Part shown: piece after piece, positions 17,849-26,298 of the stretch
How the letters are laid out: every line of letters starts with the position of its first letter
Numbering within the stretch: position 1 is the stretch's first letter
From: Shinella yambaruensis
GTDB lineage: Bacteria; Pseudomonadota; Alphaproteobacteria; Rhizobiales; Rhizobiaceae
Direction: 5' to 3'
Assembly: GCF_022899355.1 (NCBI RefSeq)
Contig: NZ_JALJCK010000016.1
Location: 62,001-126,000 of the forward strand
DNA length: 64,000 bases
Notes under the pieces: model-generated
Told to the model about the DNA's origin: nothing
Database searches by the model: none
Seen by the model: the letters and a program-made list of their open reading frames with translations, nothing else
Position numbers and translations under genes: made by a program

Positions 17849-18844
17849 TCACTGTGTCAGAAGTTCGTTGGTAAAGAAGGTCGATGCCGGCTTGGGGTCG
17901 CCGATCTCCTCGGCGCTGCTGACGAGTTTCAGCGCATCGACGACCGCCTTCTCTTCGATCCAGCCGAGCGGCGTGCCGCTCGTCGGTGCGTGGATCGATG
18001 CCGACGTCGCCTCGATCTGCTGCTGGATGACCTTGTCAGAGGGACCGGCCTGCCAGACCGCCTTGAGGGCCGCCGTCGCACCCGCCGGATCGGCTTTCGT
18101 CATCTCGATCGCCTTGGCATTGGCGGCAAGGAAGCTCTTCAGGGCAGCGCCCCGCTTGGCAATGCCGCTGTCACTCACGACCACGGCCATGCCGGGGATG
18201 GCAAGGCCGTATTCCACCATGTCGAGCGTCGGGAAGGTCTGGCCGGTCTTGTCTTCAAGCACCGGCAGGTCATTGGTCTTGTAGACGCTGACCACGTCGA
18301 CCTGGCCCTGCAGGAACTGCGGCACCCGCGACTGGGAATCCATCTGGACCTTCGAGACCTTGCCGCAATCGACCTGGTTGATTTCGCAGAAGGCGTCGAG
18401 ATAGGACGTGCCGGTTTCCCCGACGGCATGGGCGATGGTCTTGCCCTCCAGATCCTTCGGCGTCTTGACCGGCTTTTCGGCATGCGAGATCAGGGCGATC
18501 GGCGTTTCCGGCTGGTAGAGCGCGACGATCTTGACCGGCATGCCCTTCTGGATGGCCGAGATGGCGAAGATCCCAGGCAGGATGACCGCGTCTTCCTGGC
18601 CCTGGATGAGCGAACCGAGCGCGGCCTGCGATCCGGCGCCTTCGCCGAGCTTCAGGGTGACGCCGGCATCCTTGTAGACGCCTTTCTGCTCGCCGAGATA
18701 GAAGAAGCCGTATTCGCCCTTCAGTTTCCAGCTGAAGCGGACCTTCACCTCCTCGGCCATTGCACCCTGGCTCGCCACAAGCGTGGCGATGGCGGCTGAC
18801 CCGACGAGTGCGGCTCCGCGAATGACACGTCTGACATGCATCAT
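17849..18844 (-). CDS. ABC substrate-binding protein, NMT1/THI5-like
   Basis: A 331-residue exported binding protein. Starting at ATG 18844, with GGAGG 6 nt upstream, the signal peptide runs to about AMAEE (MMHVRRVIRGAALVGSAAIA is its first part). The mature start VKVRFSWKLKGEYGFFYLGE is typical of the NMT1/THI5/SsuA-like group, which binds pyrimidine precursors, sulfonates or aromatic and heterocyclic compounds. It is the first gene of the importer operon and is led by a GntR-type operator module at 18946-18982. The ligand is probably the primary substrate of the neighbouring catabolic genes. Confidence 0.88.
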   Translation of the reverse strand: MMHVRRVIRGAALVGSAAIATLVASQGAMAEEVKVRFSWKLKGEYGFFYLGEQKGVYKDAGVTLKLGEGAGSQAALGSLIQGQEDAVILPGIFAISAIQKGMPVKIVALYQPETPIALISHAEKPVKTPKDLEGKTIAHAVGETGTSYLDAFCEINQVDCGKVSKVQMDSQSRVPQFLQGQVDVVSVYKTNDLPVLEDKTGQTFPTLDMVEYGLAIPGMAVVVSDSGIAKRGAALKSFLAANAKAIEMTKADPAGATAALKAVWQAGPSDKVIQQQIEATSASIHAPTSGTPLGWIEEKAVVDALKLVSSAEEIGDPKPASTFFTNELLTQ

Positions 18845-19175
18845 TTCACTCCTCCCTAGCGGACGCCCGCTGGCGTCCCGTTGGCTTCCTGCCTCATTCA
18901 TTCCCCAAGGATCGAACCAGGGCCTCCTACCCGTTAGCTCAATTCTTGATCTCATAGTGTGATCACATATTGGGATTGTCAAGTAAAGAATCTGAGAGAG
19001 ATCACATGTTGTTGCCCATGACACACGCGCACGGCCGAAAGCCTCGCACATCATCCAATGTCCGGAAATCGCTTGTAAATTTTATTCGAACGACGCTGTC
19101 ACCACCCTCCGTTGCCGGGGCGTGGTGCATGGTGTCGGCGTCCATCGGCAGGCCCCGACGAGGCCGCTCGTCACG
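18845..19175. other. Intergenic region upstream of the importer operon
   Basis: About 330 bp between the binding-protein start and the CobW-gene stop. It holds the promoter/operator of the importer operon in its first 140 bp. I see no gene in the rest. Confidence 0.5.
18946..18982 (-). promoter_or_regulatory. TTGACA promoter with paired TGATCA operator (copy A)
   Basis: Read on the minus strand: TTGACA at 18982-18977, then, starting 10 nt later, TGTGATCA and a second, imperfect half GAGATCAA (18967-18946). The operator covers the expected -10 region, which suits repression. The same arrangement recurs at 21492, 28401 and 32933. It would control the importer operon. A further half site, AGATCACA, lies near 19000. 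Confidence 0.7.
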
Positions 19176-20174
19176 TTACGGTGTCGAGGCGAAAATGCTC
19201 GGCAACGAGTTTTCTATGGCCGAACGGCTGAGGTCCCTGGCGATGAACACCAGCCATCCGCCCGAGACACCATCCGGCCAGCGCGGCAGGTATTCGGGCG
19301 GGTAGACGACATGCTGAACCCCGTGAATGACCACGGGGCGGGAATCGCCCGCAACGGACAGCAGGCCCTTGACCCGCAGGATGGACTGGCCGCGGCTGGC
19401 GAGCAGCAATTCCAGCCAGTCGACAAAGGCCGGCCAATCCACGGCGGCGGCGACTTCGACGACGAAGGTCTCGACGCCGGCGCTGTGCCGGCCGTAAAGC
19501 GGCCCGTCGGAAGCATCGAGGTAGCGCGGGCGCCGGTCTCCGGTGCTCTCGAAAAGCGCGCCGGCGCCCGGCATCTTCGCCTTGCTGGAGACGAGCTGGC
19601 TGACCGTCGGGTTGATCGCGGCAATGTCATTGCGCAGCGCATCGAGCCGCCAGGGCTCGGCAAGATCGGACTTGGTCACCACCACGCGATCGGCCAGCGC
19701 CACCTGCTGGACGGCTTCGGCGAAGCGGGCGATCGTTCCCGCGCCCCCGACGCCATCGACCGTGGAGACGATCGTGCCGGCGCGGTAGCCGCGCCTCAAC
19801 CGCAGATCGCTCATCACCGCCTGCATGATCGGCGCGGGGTCGGCAAGTCCCGTCGTCTCGACGACGACGCGGCGAAAGGGCTCCACCTCCCCGCGGCGCA
19901 CCATCTCGAACATGTCGGCGAGCGTCGAGACCAGATCGTCCCGTACGGCACAGCACAGGCACCCCGAAGACAAGAGCACGGCGTCTTCGGACACTTCGCG
20001 CACCAGGAGATGATCAAGGCCGACCTCGCCGAACTCGTTGATGACCACAGCCGTGTCGGCGAAGTCCGGTTCGCCGAGCAGATGGCGGAGAAAGGTCGTC
20101 TTGCCGCTGCCGAGGAAGCCCGTCAGGACATGGACGGGAATACGATCATCCAGCGCGGGAGCGGCAGGCTGCAC
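19176..20174 (-). CDS. CobW-family GTP-binding metallochaperone-like protein
   Basis: A 332-residue COG0523/CobW-type G3E GTPase. Walker A is GFLGSGKTTFL, the metal-binding CxCC is in SSGCLCCAVRDDL and a TKSD nucleotide-specificity motif follows (VVTKSDLAEP). The C-terminal CobW domain occupies about residues 220-330. These proteins pass Zn, Co or Fe to target metalloenzymes using GTP. It is the last gene after gntR and ridA on the minus strand (2 bp from ridA). Because the island encodes three metal-dependent amidohydrolases, a role in loading them with metal is a reasonable guess. Confidence 0.88.
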   Translation of the reverse strand: MQPAAPALDDRIPVHVLTGFLGSGKTTFLRHLLGEPDFADTAVVINEFGEVGLDHLLVREVSEDAVLLSSGCLCCAVRDDLVSTLADMFEMVRRGEVEPFRRVVVETTGLADPAPIMQAVMSDLRLRRGYRAGTIVSTVDGVGGAGTIARFAEAVQQVALADRVVVTKSDLAEPWRLDALRNDIAAINPTVSQLVSSKAKMPGAGALFESTGDRRPRYLDASDGPLYGRHSAGVETFVVEVAAAVDWPAFVDWLELLLASRGQSILRVKGLLSVAGDSRPVVIHGVQHVVYPPEYLPRWPDGVSGGWLVFIARDLSRSAIENSLPSIFASTP

Positions 20175-20176
20175 GG

Positions 20177-20644
20177 TCAGGCCACCTCGAAGATCGCGTC
20201 GATCTCCACCGGCACGTTTCGCGGCAGCGAGTAGCAGCCGACCGCCGCGCGGGCATGGCGCCCCGCCTCACCAAAAACCTCGACCATCAGATCGGATGCG
20301 CCATTGATGACCTTCGGATGGTCCTTGAAATCCGGTTCGGCATTGACGAAGCCGCCCAGCCGGATCACGCCGACGACGCGGTCGAGATCACCGCCCAGCG
20401 CCTCCTTGAGCTGGGCGAGGATGTTGACGGCGCAAAGCCGCGCTGCCGCCTGGCCGTCCTCGACCGAAAAGTCGGAACCGAGCTTGCCGGTGAACTTGTC
20501 CCTGCCGCCCTCGGCCGGCACCTGTCCGGAAATATAGACCTGGCTGCCATGGCGGCGCGCCGGCACATAATTGGCCAGCGGCGCCGTCGTCGTCGGCAGC
20601 ACGATGCCCAGGCTCGCCAGTTTGTCGTCGATCTTCCCCACCAC
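20177..20644 (-). CDS. RidA family protein
   Basis: A RidA/YjgF-type protein of about 155 residues (VGKIDDKLASLGIVLP, VYISGQVPAEGG, NILAQLKEALG, VNGASDLMVEVFGEAGRHAR). The conserved arginine that binds the substrate carboxylate is in GRHARAAVGC. The family hydrolyses reactive enamines and imines to keto acids and ammonia in the cytosol, often next to amino-acid or amine-degrading enzymes. The GTG at 20644 was chosen because GGGGAGGAA lies just upstream. An ATG at 20665 immediately after the gntR stop would add seven residues but has no good ribosome site. Confidence 0.88.
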   Translation of the reverse strand: MVGKIDDKLASLGIVLPTTTAPLANYVPARRHGSQVYISGQVPAEGGRDKFTGKLGSDFSVEDGQAAARLCAVNILAQLKEALGGDLDRVVGVIRLGGFVNAEPDFKDHPKVINGASDLMVEVFGEAGRHARAAVGCYSLPRNVPVEIDAIFEVA

Positions 20645-20665
20645 GATGCGTTCCTCCCCGATCAT

Positions 20666-21427
20666 CTAGTAGTCGAATTGCAGCTCCGGCCCGTGCGCGA
20701 AGGGCAGTTCCAGCCCCTGCGGGCCGGCGACGCTGAGCAGGGCCTTGCAGGTGGTGCGGATGTCGTGGACGATGCCCTTCTTGGCCGCCGTGGCGTTCTT
20801 GTCCTTGAGGGCTGCCAGGATGTTCTGGTGGTCCGACGCATTCCAAGGCATCGAGGGGATCAGCAGCGACATATACATGGTCGGGCCGAACTGCAGCCAA
20901 AGCGACTCGATCAGCGGCATCAGGACTTCGCTGTCCGCTGCCTGGTACAGCGTGAAATGGAATTTCTGGTTGGACGACAGGCAGTTCAGGATGTCGCGCT
21001 TTTCGATGGCCACCAGAAGCTGCTTGTTGATCGCCGACAACTCGTCCGCCAGCCCGGACGGATCCTTTTTCACGGCAAGCTCGGTCGCCATGCCCTCCAG
21101 CATCTCCCGGATCGTAAACAGCTCGGTCAGTTTTTCGGGCCGCAGCCTCGGCACGCGGACCGAACCGCCCTTGGTTTCCTCCAGCGCATTGGCAGCAACG
21201 AGGCGGCTGAGCACTTCGCGCACCGGCATCGGACTGGTGCCGAGCCCGACAGCCAGCTTGCGCAGGCTCATCACCTGTCCCGGCAGAAAGGCACCGACCA
21301 TGAGCCCACGGCGCATGTAACGAAGGACATGCTCATGGACATGGCCGCGTGCCGGCTTTTCGGCAGCGTCGCTGTTGACTTCGTTTTCCGGCTTCTTGAT
21401 CGGCATCTTGTCTTCAGACTCCGTCAT
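20666..21427 (-). CDS. GntR family (FCD) transcriptional regulator
   Basis: A 253-residue regulator with an N-terminal GntR winged helix-turn-helix (LRKLAVGLGTSPMPVREVLS, about residues 55-75) and an all-helical FCD effector domain (about 95-230) with the metal-site histidine in NQKFHFTLYQAA. FCD members usually release DNA on binding an organic-acid-like ligand. The gene lies in the middle of the catabolic island and is divergent from an amidohydrolase at 21631. The shared space holds one of four paired TGATCA operators. It is the obvious candidate regulator for all four. Confidence 0.9.
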   Translation of the reverse strand: MTESEDKMPIKKPENEVNSDAAEKPARGHVHEHVLRYMRRGLMVGAFLPGQVMSLRKLAVGLGTSPMPVREVLSRLVAANALEETKGGSVRVPRLRPEKLTELFTIREMLEGMATELAVKKDPSGLADELSAINKQLLVAIEKRDILNCLSSNQKFHFTLYQAADSEVLMPLIESLWLQFGPTMYMSLLIPSMPWNASDHQNILAALKDKNATAAKKGIVHDIRTTCKALLSVAGPQGLELPFAHGPELQFDY

Positions 21428-21491
21428 CTCGTCTTAAATCCGCGATCCGCCAGAAGGCCAATCCCGCCACACCGCCCGTCTGCCCCAGGGG

Positions 21492-21528
21492 TTGACAGGT
21501 CAAAATTTGTGATCTCACATTGTGATCA
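21492..21528 (+). promoter_or_regulatory. TTGACA promoter with paired TGATCA operator (copy D)
   Basis: TTGACA at 21492-21497, then after 10 nt TGTGATCTCACATTGTGATC at 21508-21527, again over the -10 zone. It points toward the amidohydrolase at 21631 and lies about 65 bp from the gntR start on the other strand, so gntR itself may also be controlled. The spacing from TTGACA to the first half site is the same as in copies A, B and C within a base. Confidence 0.7.
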
Positions 21529-21630
21529 ATAAACGACTTTTCTCAAGACGGCAACCTTTAACTGTCCTGCCGCTCCGCAGACGCCAGCCAACGGAAAAGT
21601 CGCCCTGAGACTCCGATGGGAGAATGAGAC

Positions 21631-23004
21631 ATGACTGCGACCGTTTCCGACCAATCCGCCTTGCGTGCCCATATCGACCGCGCCGCCGGTCTCGGCCGCT
21701 ATGTGCTGCGCAACGTGCGCCTTCACACGGCGACCACACGGGCGGACGCTGCCGATGCCGCAGACAGCGCGTTCTTCCTGGCCGATATGAGTGTAGAGAA
21801 GGGCAGAATATTAGCAATAACGCCTGCACGTCCGCGCACCACCACGGCGGACGACCCGAACCTGCCGTTCATCGACGTCGGCGGGCGCGTCGCGCTGCCG
21901 CCCTTCGTCGATTGCCACACGCATCTCGACAAGGGCCACATCCTGCCGCGCACGCCCGCGGCGGACGGGACGTTCGACGGCGCGCTGGCGGCGACGCGCA
22001 GCGACCGCACGGCACGATGGTCAGCCGGCGACCTTGGCAGGCGCATCGATTTCGCCCTTCGCTCGGCCTTTCACTACGGCACATCCGCCATTCGCACGCA
22101 TCTCGATTCGCAGCCGCCGCAGGCCGAAATCTCCTGGCCCCTGTTCACGGAACTCCGCCAGCATTGGCGCGGGCGGATCGCGCTACAGGCTTCCTGCCTG
22201 TTCCCCATCGACATGGCACGGGACGATGCATTCCTGCGCGACATCGCAAAACGCGTCGCCGATGCCGGAGGGATCCTCGGCGCCGTCGCCTATCCGGTGC
22301 CCGATATCGATCATCTGCTCGACCGGATGTTCCGTGCCGCCTCGCATTACGGTCTCGATCTCGACTTTCATGCCGACGAGAGCGCCGACCCGGCCGCCGA
22401 TGTGCTGTGCCGCATCGCCGAAACGGCCTTGCGCTCCTCTTTCGCCGGCAGGATAGTGGTCGGGCACTGCTGCTCCCTGGCGATGCAGGAAACCGCGATT
22501 GTCGATGCGACGCTCGATAAGGTCGCGGCGGCCGGCATCACCGTCGTATCGCTGCCGACCTGCAACCTCTACCTCCAGGATCGCAGGAAGGACGGCACGT
22601 CGCCACGCTGGCGCGGCGTCACCCTGCTGCATGAAATGAAGCGACGCGGAATAGCTGTCGCGCTCGCCTCGGACAACACGCGCGACCCGTTCAATTCCTA
22701 CGGGGACCTGGACATGCTCGATACGTTCCGCCTCGGCACGCGTGCCCTTCATCTCGACCATCCCCACGGCGACTGGATCAAGGCGGTTTCTACGACGCCG
22801 GCCGAGATCATGCGCCTGAACGGCCACGGCGCCATCGCAGCAGGGCAACCGGCCGACCTGATCCTTTTCGAGGGACGCTCCTGGTCGGAGATCCTCTCCC
22901 GGGCGGAGAGCGACCGTATCGTCATCCGAAACGGTTCCCCGAGCTCGGCTCCCCTGCCCGCCTATGCGGAACTGGATTCGCTGGAGGGATTTGCGCTTAC
23001 CTGA
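21631..23004 (+). CDS. Amidohydrolase, cytosine-deaminase (CodA)-like
   Basis: A 457-residue amidohydrolase-superfamily TIM barrel. Metal and catalytic motifs are in order: DCHTHLDKGH (HxH), DFHADE (histidine and glutamate), VGHCCSL (histidine) and ASDNTRDPFN (aspartate). The DN-RDPF form is that of the cytosine/isoguanine/creatinine-deaminase group, which hydrolyses an exocyclic or ring C-N bond of a heterocycle using one metal ion. An N-terminal extension of about 35 residues is longer than in E. coli CodA. It is transcribed alone on the plus strand from operator copy D and converges on the isochorismatase-fusion gene across a terminator. The substrate is not known. Confidence 0.82.
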   Translation: MTATVSDQSALRAHIDRAAGLGRYVLRNVRLHTATTRADAADAADSAFFLADMSVEKGRILAITPARPRTTTADDPNLPFIDVGGRVALPPFVDCHTHLDKGHILPRTPAADGTFDGALAATRSDRTARWSAGDLGRRIDFALRSAFHYGTSAIRTHLDSQPPQAEISWPLFTELRQHWRGRIALQASCLFPIDMARDDAFLRDIAKRVADAGGILGAVAYPVPDIDHLLDRMFRAASHYGLDLDFHADESADPAADVLCRIAETALRSSFAGRIVVGHCCSLAMQETAIVDATLDKVAAAGITVVSLPTCNLYLQDRRKDGTSPRWRGVTLLHEMKRRGIAVALASDNTRDPFNSYGDLDMLDTFRLGTRALHLDHPHGDWIKAVSTTPAEIMRLNGHGAIAAGQPADLILFEGRSWSEILSRAESDRIVIRNGSPSSAPLPAYAELDSLEGFALT

Positions 23005-23026
23005 AGCACCGGCCCCCGCCAAGAAA

Positions 23027-23050
23027 AACCCCGCCTGGTCGGGCGGGGTT
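23027..23050 (-). terminator. Intrinsic terminator of the minus-strand catabolic operon
   Basis: A perfect 9-bp stem AACCCCGCC / GGCGGGGTT with a 6-nt loop. On the minus strand the stem is followed by TTTTTC, a good U tract. It ends the operon that runs from 28270 down to 23081; the opposite amidohydrolase gene also ends here, so it may act in both directions. Confidence 0.85.
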
Positions 23051-23080
23051 CCCCCAACGTTCGGATCAGCTCAAAGCAGA

Positions 23081-24070
23081 TCAGGCCGTCGCGCCGACCT
23101 GGTAGAGCTCGACCTTCGTACCATCCGGGTCGGCGATATAGATCGTCAGACCATAGGGACCGTCGTGAAGGTCGGTATAATAGCGGACGCCGGCTTTCTT
23201 CAGCTTCGCATCCATGGCGCGCACATCGTTGACTTCGAAAGCGATATGGTCGAGCTGACGGTGCTCGCGCGTCTTGCCGTGGATGAGGGCGATCCCCTGA
23301 TGGAAGGCGGTGAACGGACGGCCGTCGGCGAGCGGCTTGGCCGGGCGGATCGTGAAACCCAGCAGGTTGGTGTAGAAATCGACCGACGTGTCGATATCAT
23401 CGACCATGATCAGCTGGTGGCCATAGTTCGTCACGCGCGGCTTGACCTGTTCGCCGATCCAGTCGAGCACTTCGGAAGAGGGAGCGATCTCGCAGAAATA
23501 CTGCTTCCACACCTGCTTGGCCGTCGCCTCCCAATCCGCATTCACCCCCGAGATGCAGTCATCGACGGCAATGACGTCGAGGTCGCGCAGATAAGCTTCG
23601 CGAATGGAGGTCTCCACGCAGGCATTGGTGGTCGCCCCGGTAACGAAGAGATGCTGGGTGCCCAGCATCTTCAGCATCATCTCGAGACGCGTCTCGTAGA
23701 ACGCGCCGAAACGATGCTTGCGGATGACGAAGGCCGGATCGAAATCCGCAAGGTCCTTCAATTCGTCTATGATCTGCTCGTCCCAGGTTCCGGCAAGCGC
23801 GGAAACGCGCTTGCGGCGCGCGGTATGGCCGAGCAGCTTTTTCCTCGCACGGTTGTGGTCGATCGCAAAATGCTCCTGCATCGTCCAGATGACCGGGATG
23901 CCCGTGTCCTGGCAGCGCTCGATGAGCTTGGCCAGGGGCGGCACGATGGAGGAGAGCCGTTTGGTGTCGACGCCGGAAACACCCAGCGTTCCCTCCTCGT
24001 GAATGAACGCATTCTGCAGGTCGATGACCAGAAGCGCCGACTTGCGATAGTCGAGGGTTTCAAGGGCCAT
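23081..24070 (-). CDS. Isochorismatase-like hydrolase fused to a VOC (glyoxalase/extradiol) domain
   Basis: A 329-residue two-domain protein. Residues 1-205 are an isochorismatase-like cysteine hydrolase with the triad D17 (LLVIDLQNAF), K118 (VIRKHRFGAF) and C151 (TGATTNACVETS). Residues about 214-326 are a VOC domain with likely metal ligands H218, H275 (QLDHIAF) and E321 (GTKVELYQ). The first fold splits amides such as maleamate, N-carbamoylsarcosine or nicotinamide; the second includes extradiol dioxygenases and glyoxalases. ATG 24070 shares one base with the upstream TGA and has GGTGGAG 6 nt before it. It is the last gene of the operon before the terminator. The pairing is unusual and suggests consecutive steps. 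Confidence 0.85.
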   Translation of the reverse strand: MALETLDYRKSALLVIDLQNAFIHEEGTLGVSGVDTKRLSSIVPPLAKLIERCQDTGIPVIWTMQEHFAIDHNRARKKLLGHTARRKRVSALAGTWDEQIIDELKDLADFDPAFVIRKHRFGAFYETRLEMMLKMLGTQHLFVTGATTNACVETSIREAYLRDLDVIAVDDCISGVNADWEATAKQVWKQYFCEIAPSSEVLDWIGEQVKPRVTNYGHQLIMVDDIDTSVDFYTNLLGFTIRPAKPLADGRPFTAFHQGIALIHGKTREHRQLDHIAFEVNDVRAMDAKLKKAGVRYYTDLHDGPYGLTIYIADPDGTKVELYQVGATA

Positions 24071-24267
24071 CACTTGTGCTCCACCATGTCGATGCCGAGC
24101 ACGCCGCCGCGACCCCAGCTATCCTTGGGCGTCTCATGGATCACCACGTGCAGGTGATCCGGCTTGCAGGCGGCCTCTTCGACCATGGCCTTGGTGATGG
24201 CTTTCACGAGGTTGCGCTTCTGCTCGACGGTGCGCCCCTCCCACATTTCGACGACGACGAATGGCAT
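24070..24267 (-). CDS. 4-oxalocrotonate tautomerase family enzyme
   Basis: A 65-residue tautomerase. The start at 24267 (AGGAG 7 nt upstream) gives MPFVVVEMWEGRTVEQKR, so that removal of Met exposes the catalytic Pro-1, the hallmark of the family. Arg in GRTVEQKR and the later HVVIHETPKDSWG also fit. The enzymes move double bonds in unsaturated keto acids during ring-cleavage pathways and assemble as hexamers. It lies between the phytanoyl-CoA-dioxygenase-like gene (1 bp away) and the isochorismatase fusion, with which it overlaps by one base. Confidence 0.88.
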   Translation of the reverse strand: MPFVVVEMWEGRTVEQKRNLVKAITKAMVEEAACKPDHLHVVIHETPKDSWGRGGVLGIDMVEHK

Positions 24268-24268
24268 T

Positions 24269-24952
24269 CTATGTCTCCTCTCTTTCAGCGGGCGTGGCGC
24301 CGGAGGCCCAGACGGGCACGGCGGACGCAAAGCCCGAAACCAGGTCATTGTCGGCCCGGTCGGCGCCGGAGAGCAGCCAGAGCGGGCGGTTCGAATAGTT
24401 CACCAGGACCTGCTCTTCCATGCAGGCCCGGTTGGCCGGATGCGCGGGATCGCGCACGAAGCGGCTCGTCGCCGGCATCAGCCGGATCACGTAAAGCGGC
24501 TCCGCATCCTCAAGGCCGCAAAGCGCCTCGGAACCCATCGCCGCCAGCGGGACGGCCCGCGGAACAGGATCTTCTCCGGCGACAGGCACGAGCAAAACGG
24601 CGCCGGCGAGCGGCGCCACCGGCCAGTACCGGCCTTCCCGGCGCGCATCCAGAAACGCGCGGTATCGACCGGCCTCTGTGAACAGTTCACTGTCCCAGAG
24701 GATGATATCGGCCCCGAGCACGTTCCTCGCCGCCTCGACGACGAGGTCGCTCTCGCACAGTTCGAGGAAGGCCCAGGGGTCGGTCAAGGCGATGCCGTGG
24801 CCCCAGGGATTGTGGATCCCCGACAGTCTCTCCTGGCGGATCGCCGCCTTGCGGCCGACGATCCTGGCGACGGCCTCGCGCACCGGCAGTCGCGCCGGTG
24901 TCAGCGGGACCCGGCCGGCCAGATCGAGATGGTCGGGGATCGCCACGGTCAT
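24269..24952 (-). CDS. Uncharacterised protein, possibly a degenerate phytanoyl-CoA-dioxygenase-like fold
   Basis: A 227-residue protein from ATG 24952, which overlaps the upstream stop as ATGA. I do not recognise it firmly. The part ELCESDLVVEAARNVLGADI followed by ILWDSELF resembles the segment before the active site of PhyH-type Fe(II)/2-oxoglutarate dioxygenases, and RYWPVAPLAGAVLLVPV resembles the strand after it. However, the HxD iron motif expected between them is replaced by an Arg-rich stretch, and no distal histidine is clear. If the relation is right it has lost its iron. It has no signal or membrane segment. Its place in the middle of a tightly overlapped operon means it is a real part of the pathway. 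Confidence 0.6.
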   Translation of the reverse strand: MTVAIPDHLDLAGRVPLTPARLPVREAVARIVGRKAAIRQERLSGIHNPWGHGIALTDPWAFLELCESDLVVEAARNVLGADIILWDSELFTEAGRYRAFLDARREGRYWPVAPLAGAVLLVPVAGEDPVPRAVPLAAMGSEALCGLEDAEPLYVIRLMPATSRFVRDPAHPANRACMEEQVLVNYSNRPLWLLSGADRADNDLVSGFASAVPVWASGATPAEREET

Positions 24953-26298
24953 GCCGCCGGCACGGTCACGCAACGGCCGCGGCCGTAATGCCGCTCGTCG
25001 ACCGCGCCGTTTTCATAGACGACCTCGCCGCGTGCGACCGTCATCACCGGCCAGCCCTTCAGGGTCCAGCCCTCGTAGATGCAGGTGCCCTTGCCGGTGT
25101 GCTCGACCGTGCGCTCCTCATCAAGATCGACCAGAACGAGGTCCGCATCGAAGCCGACATCGATATGGCCCTTGCGCGGCCAGAGGCCGAAGCGACGGGC
25201 CGGATTGAACGAGTTGAGCTCGACCAGGCGGCTGAGCGGCAGCCCGCGCTGGTGCACGCCGAAGTGCAGCATCAGCGACAGTTCCCAGGGGAAGCTGACG
25301 ACACCGGGGAACTCCGTCCAGAGATCCTCGAGCTTCTTGGGCAGGAACGGCACATGGTCGGTGCCCAGGCTGTAGACCGAGCCGTTGAGCATGCCGGCCC
25401 ACAGGCCCTCGAGTTCGTTGCGGTCGCGCAGCGGCGGCGAGATCTTGGCGCGCATGTCGAGATCGTCGTCGTAGCAGGTGCGCGTCAGGTAATGCGGGCA
25501 GGTTTCCACCGTGACATGAATGCCGCGGGCCTGCGCTTCGGCAGCGAGGACCGGCCCCATGCCGACCGATGTGTGCACGAGATGCAGGGAGCAACCGGTC
25601 TTCTCGGCCAGGAAGATCATGCGCCGGATCGTTTCGACCTCGCAGAAGGCCGGGCGCGATTCCGTGTAGGCGCCGAGGTCCTGGCGGCCGGTCGCGGCGA
25701 TCTCCTTCTTGATCCACGAGGCGATCTGGGTGTTCTCGCAATGGACGTTGATCACCGCGCCGGGGATCTTCGACAGGATGCGCATGGCGGCGTAGACCCA
25801 GCCATCGGTCGCCGGGACGATGCCGATCGGATTGTCGGGCTCATAACCGAAATAGCATTTGAAGGACTTCACGCCGGTCTTGGCGATGATTTCAGGGATT
25901 TCGGCGATGTGCTCCTCGCGCTGGATGCCGAAGTGGAAGCCGAAATCGATAACCGCATTCTCCTCCCCCAGCGCCTTGCGCTCCTCGTAGAAGGGCAGGT
26001 AGGATTCCTTCAGATTGCGGATGTAGAGCAGCGCCGTCGTTACGCCACCGGAGGCGGCGGCGGCCGTCTCGGTCCGCATGTCCTCCGGGAACGGGAACTT
26101 CACACCGAGATGGCAATGCGGGTCGATCAGGCCCGGCATCAGGACCCGGCCCCCGGCATCGATGGTGCGGGTGGCGTCCGGCAGGACCTCGTCCGCCCCG
26201 GTCAGCACGATCTTGCCGTCCTTGACGGCGACCCCGCCGAAATATTCGCCGTCGTGGCGAACCACGCGGGCGTTCTTGATGACGAGATCCGCCTTCAT
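24949..26298 (-). CDS. Cyclic amidohydrolase, dihydroorotase/hydantoinase-like
   Basis: A 449-residue amidohydrolase-superfamily enzyme. DPHCHLGVKFP carries HxH, SFKCYFGYE contains a lysine in the position that is carbamylated in hydantoinases, NVHCEN and LVHTSVG give the next metal histidines and GTDHVPF the catalytic aspartate. All residues of a two-metal dihydroorotase/dihydropyrimidinase site appear present. Such enzymes open or close cyclic amides and imides. ATG 26298 overlaps the upstream stop (ATGA), and its own stop overlaps the next start the same way. Substrate unknown; it is not the housekeeping pyrC, judging by context. Confidence 0.85.
   Translation of the reverse strand: MKADLVIKNARVVRHDGEYFGGVAVKDGKIVLTGADEVLPDATRTIDAGGRVLMPGLIDPHCHLGVKFPFPEDMRTETAAAASGGVTTALLYIRNLKESYLPFYEERKALGEENAVIDFGFHFGIQREEHIAEIPEIIAKTGVKSFKCYFGYEPDNPIGIVPATDGWVYAAMRILSKIPGAVINVHCENTQIASWIKKEIAATGRQDLGAYTESRPAFCEVETIRRMIFLAEKTGCSLHLVHTSVGMGPVLAAEAQARGIHVTVETCPHYLTRTCYDDDLDMRAKISPPLRDRNELEGLWAGMLNGSVYSLGTDHVPFLPKKLEDLWTEFPGVVSFPWELSLMLHFGVHQRGLPLSRLVELNSFNPARRFGLWPRKGHIDVGFDADLVLVDLDEERTVEHTGKGTCIYEGWTLKGWPVMTVARGEVVYENGAVDERHYGRGRCVTVPAA

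Noticed and set aside
18990-19012. A fifth TGATCA-type operator near 19000
   Set aside because: Only one half site (AGATCACA) is present and no promoter box is next to it.
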